NCBI RefSeq assembly: GCF_022539665.2
Contig: NC_081334.1
Span: 2,046,001-2,110,000 of the forward strand
Length of the DNA stretch: 64,000 nt
Direction: 5' to 3'
Source: Daphnia carinata
Taxonomy: Eukaryota > Arthropoda > Branchiopoda > Diplostraca > Daphniidae
Shown: positions 39,072-50,600 of the stretch, piece after piece
Layout of the letters: each line of letters begins with the position of its first letter
Position numbering within the stretch: the first letter of the stretch is position 1
The notes under the pieces: model-generated
Told to the model about the DNA's origin: nothing
Databases searched by the model: none
The model's input: only the letters and a program-made list of their open reading frames with translations
Program-made: the position numbers and the translations under genes

Positions 39072-39909
39072 TTAATGGTGATCTTGATTTTCCGCGATGA
39101 CAGCAGCGCAGGCGCCTTCTTCCATTTGCAGCATGTTGTATTTCCATAGATTTTCCAGCATTAGTTTTGTGTTCTCCCAGCGTAGTCGTTTGGCTTCGTC
39201 TGGGAAAAAACAGGACAAAAGATATGAATTAATAAATAAGCTAAATTAACCTTTTCTCTCGTAGGGAAGTTCCCGGTCATTTCTTCTTTTCATTACTTAA
39301 AGTCCCATAATGGCTTTGCATCTTGCAAAAGATACCTTTAGCTCATAATTTCATACATCAAAGGAAGAAACTGAAAGTTGAGCAGCTATGGTTTGTCTAT
39401 TGTTTCAAGACAATTGCCATTGGATCATTGATCTTGGTGTGTGTATATATATATACGTGGCCGTAGTCTAAAGATGTGCAGTCGGATTCTAAATCCAATT
39501 AAGGCATGGCGAATCAAAAATTTTCTAATACTCTATCGTTGCAGAAAAGCTTTGTAGTCTATCTGACATTCGACTTGTCTTCGACGCCAGTTTTCTCATC
39601 ATGGGGAGTGAGCTCACACGAGTGAACATAAAGAACTTTGTAGCGATCACAGTGTGTCTTATAGGAGCTGCTAAACCCACACATCTGTTAATCTATTTAA
39701 CGATTCAATCAACTAGTTTTATTACCAGCCATCTTCTTCATGTCGACCCCAACAGCTTTCATCATCTTCTTCTTGGCCTCCAGGGAGGTTATCTTCCCAT
39801 CAATGTCAAAGCAGCAATCGATCTTGGCGATGGGATATGGCTTATTATCATTGCAATCGGTTGCCGCAAAGATACCATTCTTCTTCTTCCCACCATCCAT
39901 GGCAGACAT
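39072..39909 (-). CDS. Small unknown protein, 103 aa, two exons
   Basis: Minus-strand exons 39909-39726 and 39199-39072 join in phase 1 across a GTAATA...CCCAG intron and give 312 nt. The product starts MSAMDGGKKKNGIFAATDCN, has an Ile/Lys-rich middle (DIDGKITSLEAKKKMM) and a C-terminal amphipathic helical region (RLRWENTKLMLENLWKYN), and ends AVIAENQDHH. The second ATG (GCCATGG) has the better initiation context. I do not recognise the family; there is no signal peptide, membrane segment or zinc motif. It is divergently oriented to SREK1, with about 900 bp between the starts. Consistent splicing phases, charged helical composition and the start context support a real gene. Confidence 0.6.
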
Positions 39910-40809
39910 TAATTTACAAACCTAAAATGAATGCAATATTTATTCATATTCAGCTCAATGCCTACTACTATTTGATGCTTGGATGCATTATACTGATATC
40001 ATCACCTCTTTGGTTTCATATTTTATCTTGTGGTGTTTTAGCTGTACAAATGGGTAACACCCAAGAGAGCAAATTACAAGCTACCTTAGCAACATGTGTA
40101 TAATCCTCTGACCCTTGGCATACAGAATCTCAAATAATAATCTTTTACCAAAAAAAGATTATATTTTAACTACACCTAAGGTATTAGGGAGAACTTCATG
40201 CCAAAAGCCAACAAAAGATGTTCAGGAAGGAAATGAAAAGTCAGAGATAATGATAAAAATGTGAATATATCAAGATTTTGGTGGGCAACCACCAACATAT
40301 CCTAGCAACCAAAAGTAGTTTCATGTTACTATGCCCACGTAGAACATCGATCGATTCCCTTAAACTAGGAACTAATTGTTGAATTACTATTCGTTCTTCA
40401 CAAATTAAATATAAAAAATATCTGACCAAACCACCACGAGATACTGTCATGCTATCTATAGAGCGAGAAGCTCTCATGAAGTATGTCATTCTTTCGTATT
40501 ATTAAAAGCCAAAAAACAATGCTCAATTCTTCCAAACGACTAAAACTTAACCTAAAACTAGAAGATAAACCGAGAACTTACTTGAAGTTGTCTAAAGTCG
40601 AGGAAAATGGAAAACTAAATACAAATTTCGTGGTAGAGACAGTTCGATTTGTACGAATTATCAATCGATGTTAACTAATCACTATCGATCTTCATTTTTA
40701 CCGGCCGGCGTTTAGGAAAGCTATTGGCAACGTTGTACTTTTAGCGTCAAAATGGAACTCGACGGAAAAAAATATTAACGAGGACATATTCCGTCCGTAA
40801 AAAAAAAAA
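39910..40809. other. Intergenic region between two divergent starts
   Basis: About 900 bp between the small minus-strand gene and SREK1, so it probably carries both promoters. A short hairpin (ATAATCTTTT/AAAAGATTAT) lies near 40138-40163. No TATA box could be assigned with confidence. Confidence 0.4.
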
Positions 40810-43098
40810 ATGACTGGAAGTACCAGCAGTAATAGTAGCAACAATGATAGTTATGCAGTAAGTATAGTGTTTTAGGTATTATTTCAGAAACACTTGACTT
40901 CATATTCTAATATACGATTCAGGACAAGATTGTTCAAGTCACTAATGTCGCACCTCAAGCCAACAAAGAGCAGATGCAAACATTGTTTGGCATAATCGGG
41001 AAAATCGAAGATCTCAGACTCTACCCAACTTTGTAAGAAAAAATTTTTTTTGTCCACATTTCTACACGTGACTGAATTGTATTGTGAACTCCTTACAGAC
41101 GGGACCTAAACGCTCCAGTTCAGCTTCGTATATGTTTTGTGAAATATGCAGATCCTAACGATGTGCCAGTAGCACTTCATTTGAGCAATACAGTTTTCAT
41201 TGACAGAGCTGTAAGTGTGACACTTTATCATGGAAGTAAGTCTAATACTGTTCATTCATATATTCATAGCTTTATTTCTATTTTGTACCGTTTCCAGATG
41301 AACTTCCCGATGAAGCAAAAGGTGTAGAAATTCTGAACTCTTCAAGTGGTTTTGGGTCAAGTGAGCCTAAGCTTCCAGCTACTCTTACTAATCAGGTTTG
41401 TTCTCAATATTTGGAGTTTTAATGTGTGTTTTACGTTATTCCCTGAAATCCCTAGATTGAAGGTAATCCACCTCATCAAGTTATTCGCACTCTGGATCCA
41501 AGATTATCCATTCACAATTTGCCAAATTACCCCTTGCTACCTGCCTCGACAGATGGCCGTCGGTTGGAGGAGATTCGCCGAACCGTTGTCGCCATCAACC
41601 TAGACCCTTCGGTAAGATTCGTTCTCTGGAAGTCAAGAACTTTTGAGAAATAATCGTTTTAAATTAGCGTTCAGCCAAGCAAGTTATAGACTTCTTTTCG
41701 TCTGCCGGCGAAGTCAAATATTTCCGCTTTTGCACCAAGCATGGAGATGACATCCAGTATGCAATGATTGAATTTGTTGAACAAGAGTCGGTCGTTCCTG
41801 CTTTAAAACTGAACAATAAGCAGTTTGGGGACAACATCATCAAGTAATTATTGCGACGATAACACATATTATAACAAAAAAATCAACAGCGAAGTATTGA
41901 TACTATTTCTTGTTTCGCAGAGTTCATCATTCCACACAGTCTATTATAAAACCCGTGCAGCAAACAAAATCCAATGAAGCGGCTCAGAAAGAAATAGAAG
42001 AAGCTGTCAACCGTGTCAAGGAGGCCCAACAGTTGATTCCTGTTCCATTGTCTCAAGAAGACATACCTGGTACTATAATTTTATGGCACTTTATTTGCAA
42101 GGATGGTCGTTGTAGTTTTATTCCTAACTAGAAAAAGAAAAGGAAAAAGAAAAGGTTGTAATGGAAGTCGAAAAGGAAAAGCCGAAAATTGTGGAAAAGG
42201 AGAAGGAAAAAGAAAAAGAGAAGGAAAAGGAAAAAGAAAAAGAGAAGAGTACAAAGAGAAGTCGCACACGTAGCAAAAGCCGTTCTCGATCAAGGCACCG
42301 GTCATCTTCCCGCTCACGGCGTCGTCGCTCGCGGTCTAAATCGCGGGAGCGTAGGAAGAGATCCCGCTCACGTTCCCGTAGGCGAACGCGCTCACGATCA
42401 AAATCAAAAGAACGAAGAAAGAGATCACGCAGCCGAGAGAAGAAACGATCCCGAAGCCGCGATCGTCGTCGCCGTAGCCGCTCTCGTTCACGGTATTGCA
42501 ATAACCAAAATATTATTATTACCTTTGGGTGAACACAATGGCCCTTAGTATAAAAAACATTTTCGGTAGTTCAAGGAAGGAAGAAGAGCCCTCGTCCGAC
42601 AAGGGACCGCCGTGATCGTTCACCAAAAGAGCGGACAAAAGACAAGGATAGAGACAAGCCAAATAAGGATAAAGAGAAGGATAAGGACAAAGAGAAGGAG
42701 TCCAAGTCCCGCGACAAGGACAAGGGCCGCGACAAAGACAAGAAAGATCGTGAAAAGAAGGAAAAGAAAAGAGACAAGAAGGAAAAAGAGCGAGAACGTG
42801 AAAAGGAGAGAGACAGGAAACCGAAAAGTCCAGCTAGCAAAGAAGATTCATCCACTGACGAAAAGGTAAATTGATTTGAGTTGATTTTTGCTCACTGAGA
42901 ACGACAATGAATCGAGGCGTCCCGAAAGTCCTTCAAAAAATGCGTTCGCTCAGCATTTAAAAAAATTTCATGTTTCGATTTTTATAGGAAATCAATGAAC
43001 GCAACAGTGCGCGACGATCTACCCCTCCATCACCTCCACCATCGAAAAGTAAGAGTCGACGTCGCTCAAAATCTGGTAGTCGAGGCCGCTCGCGCTAA
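40810..43098 (+). CDS. SREK1: SREK1, splicing regulatory glutamate/lysine-rich SR protein
   Basis: Ten plus-strand exons: 40810-40857, 40923-41032, 41099-41235, 41298-41395, 41456-41611, 41668-41843, 41921-42069, 42132-42492, 42580-42865, 42988-43098. Total 1632 nt, 543 aa, all phases consistent. RRM1 covers about residues 17-100 (IVQVTNVAPQANKEQMQTLF, LRICFVKYADP, LSNTVFIDRA). EEIRRTVVAINLDP leads to RRM2 (about 180-255; QVIDFFSSAGEVKYFRF, YAMIEFVEQESV, KQFGDNIIKVHHS). Then come KEIEEAVNRVKEAQ, a Glu/Lys repeat block, an RS domain rich in SRSRSR, a second Lys/Asp/Glu block and a short RS tail. This order matches SREK1 (SRrp86; Srp54-like in flies), a nuclear protein that modulates alternative splicing through SR proteins. 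In exon 3 the real donor is at 41236, not the GTAAGT at 41211, because this restores the conserved link ELPDEAKG. Confidence 0.95.
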
Positions 43099-43874
43099 GC
43101 AGTCCGTATTTCATGTCTTTTTTTTAAGGAGTTAAATAACCTCTCTCTAGAATCCATTTGGAATTTCATCAATAAACTCATTCAACCCTTAGTTGCAGAA
43201 CGGTTAGCAGCAGTGCCAGGTGTAAGTCCACGAAAAATCTCGTCTTGGTGTGTGGTGAAAAAAAAAACACACAGGCCAAGATTTGATGAAGATTACCATT
43301 AACAATGTTAAAAATAATCGTGCAAGGAGGGTTGGATCCTTAACGTCTGGATCCTAGTGTGTAAAACAATTCCAAAACAGTTGAGCAAGCATATTTAGTT
43401 AACTAAAACGGTTTAAAGTTGCCATCGTGAAGTCATGTAGGAACGGCGACGAAGTTTATAAACGGGGAAAAGGTTCTCTAGGGCGCTTTGACTTGTTAAG
43501 CTGCTAGTTGCTAAATTGGAGTAGCTTTTTTTATAATTAACGAGCGTGTTTTTAATGACAGGTGACAAAGTAGTTGATAACTACTCCTTGCAGTTTGGAG
43601 CACTTCAGTGTATTGACATTTATCTGCGTCGCACACTAACGGCGCTCAATCAAAGCAACGTCATGTTTGTCCGTAAAAAGAAGATCACAGCCCTTTCGAC
43701 AGGTGGAAAGAGGGGAGGAGAGATGGATAATTTTACTGAGTTGAGGTGGATTGAAGTGAGGTTCAGGAACACAAATTTAGTTGGTTCTATTTTTAGTGTA
43801 CGGTAGGGCAGCAAAAGCAAATGCCACGAGGACATCGGCGCCAATAATTTCTGGTGGTAAATCCCTCATTTGTA
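43099..43874. other. 3' intergenic region between convergent SREK1 and DCP1
   Basis: It holds the 3' UTRs of two converging genes. One ORF on each strand exists but neither resembles a protein. Confidence 0.5.
43171..43176 (+). terminator. AATAAA polyadenylation signal of SREK1
   Basis: AATAAA lies 73 bp after the SREK1 stop codon. It is the first canonical signal downstream on that strand. Confidence 0.65.
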
Positions 43875-46097
43875 TTAGTGACCGGTTTTCAAACTCTGTT
43901 TCAACGACTGAACATATGCGTCGTGAAGCTGGGTGATGAAATTTGGATCGTTCTGTTATAAAAGATGTACCCTTAAGTGTCTGCTTTTCAAGATTCATTT
44001 CAACACTTCCATTTTGTTCATTTTAGATTTACCTTGAGGAGGTAGTTGAAAGCTTGCATAAGCTGCGCTTTAGTTAATGGCGTGATCTCGTTATCTACTA
44101 GATAGGGATGGTGCGATTCCTCTTGGGGCTGGAAGGCTGGGCGTTGAACTGGTGTTTGTACGCGAACTGTTTCCACTGGTTGTTCACTGGTTCCAGACGC
44201 TGAGGTAAACATCATGGGAGACATCAAAGCTACTGACTGTAAGCCCGTGTTACGAGGAGGGGTACCACTGGTGTTTTTCTGCGATGAAGTAGTTAGGCAT
44301 AATATTGTGACGTTCGCAAAGTGCTACCCACTTATCATTACCTGCATGACTTCAGCAATATGAGGACGAATAAGGACTGCTGAGTGATTTATTAATCCAC
44401 CGGGTTTGGTTGGGACAGATGGATGCATTGGTGCCGCATGCGGCAAGGGATGCTCGCCAGTCCCATTGGCTTTCGACTATTTGGAAAGAAAATAAACCAC
44501 ACTTTACGTTTTTATTTTTTGGTTTCTAATGTAAATATTTACATTATTAAGTTTATTTTGTGCTTACCTTTTCTTTCCCTCTTAACTCTCGCTCTAGACT
44601 TTGCGCTGTATGCAATTCTGCATTCGGAATAGGTGGTGGTGGGACACCCGTGGGCGTCCCGGCCGACATAAGCCGCTCAAAAAGAGAGCCACAATGATGA
44701 AGAGGCATTTGCGTGGACTGATGAATCGGTTCCATTCCGAACAAGTCTGCTACGCTAAGTGGGGTAGATTGGGAGTTACCGCCATTGGACGTTGGACGCA
44801 GGGCGGTAGGACGGACTACATCAACGCTGCTGGAGGTGGACGCTGGCTTTCCTTTCTTCAGGAGCAAAGAAATGATCAAGTTAATATCAAATGCTGATTA
44901 TCTACCATAAATATAACGCTTCACAACCTGTTCATACTCCTGTCCCGCTTTAGTAAGCAACGACATGATATCAACGTTAGATTTTTCCTGAACGGGATTG
45001 GGCCGGCGTCTTTCGGTCTCTTCTTTAACTAGCGCTTCCAATTTTTGGGCTATTCGAGTACATTCTGATTCCTCATAAAACCACACTCCAGTGATCGATA
45101 CTGGATAAAAGTAATAAATTAATAATGCAACCTTCCAGTAAGTGAGAGAAATTGTACTTACATTTGGCATTCTTGTAGAGAAGGAATGGTGCTTGGAGTT
45201 GGATCTCCAAGTCTCTAGTGATGGGTTCCACCAGATTCTCTGTGCTCAGGCGGTTCATGACAACAAAGCCATGCTTTGGATCCCCCGACCTGAAAAATAA
45301 ATTTTCCAGAATCAGCAATAGATAGCGTAGCTATGCAAGAAGAAAAACACTGTAGTTCCAGGTTAAAAATAGAACGAAAAGTATCTGGGACTATTAGGGC
45401 TGGGGAAAAAGCCCCAACTGCCAGATTTTCAGTTCCACATTTCCTTTGGCTGGCTAGTTTACAGCCAGCTGTAAGGTCATGCACAAAGAAAATATTAAAG
45501 TGAGTTGCAATGCAATGACTAAGGAATTACATTGAAGTTAAGAAATGCTTAAGTTTGGGTGCAAGAAATTGGCTTTACAATTTTAGTTGCTCAGTCACAA
45601 CAATGTTTGGCATCCGAAAGAACACCAGTAAAGTGAAAAATGTGGACAGTTATAAAAACAAAGTTTGGTTATGAAAGTTAATACTCATCTATGATCCACG
45701 TATCAAGACAAGTGCGAAAAAGATTCGTAGCAGCTAAGAGGATTGTTGTGACAACTTCAGGACTAGTCACAACAACACAAGAGAAGAAACTAACCTTGCA
45801 TAGAGGAATAAGGTGCCTTCGACATCAGTTTTTTCCTGTAGTACAAAGGTAAGAATGTTACCAATCAACAATGATGCTATAGGCATAACTAAACCGGTGT
45901 TTTTGCGTTATGCATAACCGTATAGGGTAGGTATGACAGGAAGAGGTGACAAAGAAAACCCATCTTACCCATTCGTTGGATTGAGAATTGAATTTATAAA
46001 TAGCAACTTGAGTTCCGGTTTCGACAATTTCCACTGCGTAGGGGTCTACCCGTTTCAAGGCAGCCAGATTAACGCGAGTATCTACACTGTCGGCCAT
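43875..46097 (-). CDS. DCP1: DCP1, mRNA decapping activator
   Basis: Eight minus-strand exons: 46097-45969, 45835-45795, 45289-45162, 45100-44928, 44855-44568, 44476-44342, 44278-44033, 43952-43875. Total 1218 nt, 405 aa, all phases consistent. The N-terminal EVH1-like domain (about residues 1-125) shows NLAALKRVDPYAVEIVE, EKTDVEGTLFLYAR, GFVVMNRLSTENLVEP, APFLLYKNA and GVWFYEESECTRIA, the DCP1 signature. The middle is low-complexity, with a short PLSVADLFGMEP motif like the helical motif that binds decapping partners. The C-terminus (LTKAQLMQAFNYLLK, ITQLHDAYVQSL) is the trimerisation domain. DCP1 stimulates the DCP2 decapping enzyme in P-bodies during 5'-3' mRNA decay. It converges on SREK1, with 776 bp between the two stop codons. 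Confidence 0.96.
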
Positions 46098-47601
46098 CTT
46101 AAACTTGTTTTTTAAATTTTATTTCTGGAAACACCACAACGAACGCACCAAAGACATGCTTTAGCAGCACCCTTTGATTGTACCATAATCAGTTGTCTAT
46201 CTTATTCGCATTAGAAACCAGATAAATTATTTTTCATTTAAACTGTTATTTCAAATCCTAACACGAATTACTAAACCCAAATATTTTGAGTAAAATTTTT
46301 AAAATTTTTTATCTAGTTTGATTTGACTAGCAGAGTGTTCGGCTACCCACCCCCTGTTCGAGATCGCACTAGTCGAATGGTTGGCGGGCTCTCGCGCGGG
46401 CGTGAAAGTCTTTGGTTCCCAAACAATTTACAATGTGCTTCGAAATCTGAATATTCAACAAACACTCAAGCCATAGTTTCTTCACGAATGGCTTGCAGAC
46501 TTCAGAGTCAATCTAATATCTACATATAAGTCAGTATTCTGTTTTTTTTTCTGCCAAATTTGCTCACATAGTTACACTGTGTGTTAATTATAGAAGGGTA
46601 AGCCGGTTTTCCGCCAAAATTACATGGCCAAGTGTTGTCGAGCACGTTTTTAGATCGTTGAACATCTGATTAAAACTCTTTCTTTTGGCTGCTGTAAATG
46701 GTTTGCTGTGCAGAAAATGTTTTCTCTGTTCCCTTTGTACAGTTCTAAAGCCTTTGTTGCTGCTTCATTAAGTTGTTCATCGATCTTTATCGTATGTGCT
46801 CATTCTTTTGGTAAAAAGAAGACAAAAGATGTAAAACGAGCAATCGCTGCCTAAGCAAAAAGAAACTCTATTTAAAGAAGAAAGTAGATCCGTCCCAACA
46901 CTTCGTCAATACGTTGCCATCAGTCAAATTTATTCGATTCTGTTTACTGTCTTGTGAGGGGGGGGGGACTAAAGAAACGGACGGGGGAATCGAACAAGTC
47001 ATCAACTGCTGAAGGCAGGCGTGACTAGCGTGAATAACGTTTCATGCGCTTCGTTCTATTCGTCGTAAAATAAGGATGTCTGTAGTAGAATACAATATCT
47101 TTTTTCTTCGTCTCTGTTTCTCCCGCTTCATCCTATAAAGATCGTGATCTGCGTTAAAAAACTACATGGATACCAACAAAACCCAGTGCTATAATCGATG
47201 TAGAAATCTTGAGCTTATTGTGCTTTGCATGTGCCTTTTGAAGCTTGTTTTTGTTGTCGCACATGTTCTCACCACGAACCAGAGTGAGCTGGATGAACGT
47301 CCATTTTTAGTTTAAGCATTAATAAATTATCAACGTGAAATGCATCCCCGCTCCCACTGAATTTCGTGCTGTATTGCAATAAGGTTTCCACACCGGTTGG
47401 GAAACCTGTACCAACTATGTATTTGTTAAGTAATGGAATATCGATCCTCTGGAGCGTGTGTGTACCTTCGTCGGAAGGGCAAGCAAACCGATGAATTACT
47501 AATTGGCAACATATTCTGACGCGAGTCCATGCCATTCCATTTGCTGTATGTTTAATTCTTCCTGACATTGTTGCATTTGTTTGTTGCAGAGCCCGTAGAT
47601 C
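46098..47601. other. Intergenic and 5' region between DCP1 and the calcium channel gene
   Basis: It carries the DCP1 promoter on one side and 5' UTR/promoter sequence of the channel on the other. A short palindrome, GACTAG...CTAGTC, with A-box- and B-box-like blocks lies at 46324-46375 but does not fold as a tRNA. A G11 run lies near 46960. Confidence 0.45.
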
Positions 47602-50600
47602 ATGATGGAGAGTCAAAATGGGTTGGCTACGTCTCCGGAGACCGCGGTTGTGTCTGCAACTCCCGCCGCGGCTTTAGGCATTGCCGCCACAGTGACAGCA
47701 TCACCAGCTACTGGCGGGCCGGCGAAAAGTCTGGCAGAAGCCGAGGCTGCCGCCGCCGCTGCCGCTGCTGCTGCCAAGAGAAAGGCCATGAGTCGGAGAG
47801 GCAAACCGCCTCCGGAACGACCGCCAAGAGCCCTCCTCTGCCTCTCTCTCACCAATCCGGTGCGCAAGCTCTGCATCAGCGTCGTCGAGTGGAAATATCC
47901 TTTTCATTATTAATAACGAGCTCGTTAAATTTGAGCTCGAATACTTTCAGTTCAATTTACCTGTCTCTTTAAGTTGTTTTTCTTTTAAAAGTTATTCAAT
48001 TGGCTATGATGTCCTTAACCATTGTCGTTGCGCACACCGTTCGAGTATCTGATCCTGTTGACCATCTTCGCCAATTGCGTGGCCTTGGCCGTCTACACGC
48101 CGTACCCCAACGGGGACTCTAACATTACCAATGCCTATTTGGTGAGTACAGTTGTCCTTGCTCGACTGACGTTTCTCACTTGGCTGCACGTAAAAATGTT
48201 GGTTTCAAATTGATCTCCCTGGCGACGCCTCCCTTTTGGCCTTGTTTCGGCATTTTTCTAGCAAGTAAGAGGAAAAAAGAAATGAAAAAAAAATTCCTTG
48301 GCGATCGACGCATTGTTGTGTAAAATCGAGTTAGTACCAAACTGTCTATAGATTGATTCTTAACTGATCGAATTATTGATCCCGCCCCGTTTTTTTTGTA
48401 CCGTTAGTGGACGCAAGAGCACCATCGTTCCATTAGCTTACATTTTAATGCGTAAATCTTTAGCCGGATGACCCGGATCGTTGGACACGTAGTGGCATTT
48501 CTGTCTAACAAGAAGAAGAATGGCTTAAGTTTTTCGTTGTGTGATGATCGATTAGGTCAACCTGTTGGGTTGGGTTATCGATCCAGCGTCGAAAAACATT
48601 ACCCTTCGACTACTTGTAGCATTCTGAAAATCAAGTGGCAAACTCACGACTTTTGTTCCAAAGTTGGTGACGATAGTGTTCCTCTTTCAGTTCGAATCCT
48701 CCCTTCTAGTAATGGAAAACTGGCTAGGATCTCGAGAGCTCACAACCCCTCGCAGTCTGAAATGTTACTTGATTTGTCTGGGCTCTATTTTATTTAAAAT
48801 AATCGAATGGGGAGTGGCGAATCGATAGAATGTACGGGGTGGGGGAAGGGCAGCTGGTGTGGGTTTGGGAGGCAGGGCATTCTGTGGATCGATACGGCGT
48901 GTCTTTCTAACCGCTTTTATCTTCCACCTCGGTCGGAAGTTCTCCGTTCTTGTCATCATTCATTCGCCAGCTGAAAAGACGGGTCTCAATGGATGTCTCT
49001 TTTTTTTCCCTTTGCTTTTCTTCTTCATTTCAATCATTCTGTACATTTTTGTTGACAGGAAAAAGTGGAATATGTCTTTCTGGTTATTTTCACCATCGAA
49101 TGCGTCATGAAAATCATCGCCTATGGGTTCGTGGCTCACAGCGGCGCCTACCTACGCAATACGTGGAACTTGCTTGATTTCACCATTGTCGTCATCGGGT
49201 ATTGACACATTGTTCCCTCCTGTCTGTGCAAACACATGTCTACTTGATTAAACTGTTTGTTTCTTTTTGCTCTCTCCAATTTTTTTTTTTAACAGCGCCG
49301 TCAGCACAGCCCTGTCGACCATGATGAAAGACGGCTTCGATGTCAAGGCTTTGCGGGCATTTCGCGTCCTGCGGCCCTTACGACTCGTCTCCGGCGTCCC
49401 TAGTAAGTGTCTATCGTGATCGATTTATTTTTTTTTCTGGGGACTAGTTCACCATGTGTGGAGCGAGATGTACGTGCATGGTGCGTGTGTATATATAAAT
49501 AGACAGGAAGTTGAGGGGTAAGTGGAGAATGGCATCTCTCAAAAGGAGAGGATGCGAGAAGGAGTTTGACGGCTCGTCAATGCGGAAACTTTTTGTATCT
49601 CTTTTAAAGACGAGAAGTTTCCCGCTTCTTCGACAAATCTATCCCTGGTGGTTTGTTCTCTGAACAGCTGGCTATAAATTACACCATGTTCTAACGGCAT
49701 TCTTGCTGAAAAGAAGAATTTAATGGCATTTTCTTTCATTCGGCATAGAATGCAGTTTAATCTCAATGTTATTTCTTATTTTTGAATAGGTTTGCAAGTG
49801 GTGTTGAATTCCATATTGAAAGCGATGGTGCCACTTCTTCACATTGCTCTGCTGGTCATATTCGTAATCATCATTTACGCCATCATCGGTCTGGAATTAT
49901 TTTCGGGGAAACTGCACACAACTTGCTACGATCCCGAAACTGGTGAGACCCTACATTTATCAATCATGCACGTAGATGTTGTCACTGTTGTTGTTTTTGG
50001 CGACGCGAAAAGGCGACATGATGAAAGACCCTCATCCGTGCTCCAATTCGAGCGGCGTAGGATTCGACTGCGCAAACATCGGGATGGTCTGTTTGCCCGA
50101 CTGGGAGGGACCCAACGATGGCATCACTAATTTCGACAACTTTGGCCTGGCCATGCTGACCGTGTTCCAGTGCGTCACGCTCGAGGGTTGGACCGACGTA
50201 CTGTATCAAGTAAGTTTTGGTCACGTGCCATTTACCCTTCGTCATGCTTCCCAATGCACACACACGGATAAAAGAGGGGGAAAGGAATATAATCTCACAT
50301 TTCATAGGAAATATTCAATTCGCTACCGAATTTCAGTTCTACTAAAGAAAATGCGGAGATCCTTATTCAAACAAACTCGTTATTCGACGATGAAAGATAC
50401 ATTTGGCTTAAATCACGATGCAGGGAAAACTTTAAACGTATCCATGCGTGATTTCATAATTAACTTCGCTTCGTCTATTCTGCGTTTCAAAGAATGTACG
50501 TATCGTCAAGCATCACGTATTGCCGTTGTGGTTAATGGTTTGGGTCCAAAACCTGTTCAGAGTCATTAGCGTATTTGCTACTGCGTGAGGGCGATATTGA

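Noticed and set aside
41211-41235. GTAAGT at 41211 as donor of SREK1 exon 3
   Set aside because: Using it deletes the conserved end of RRM1 and breaks the frame; the donor at 41236 restores both.
42081-42855. Long reading frames antisense to and in other frames of the SREK1 RS/KE region
   Set aside because: They are shadows of repetitive RS and KE codons on the real strand, which has consistent splicing and RRM domains.
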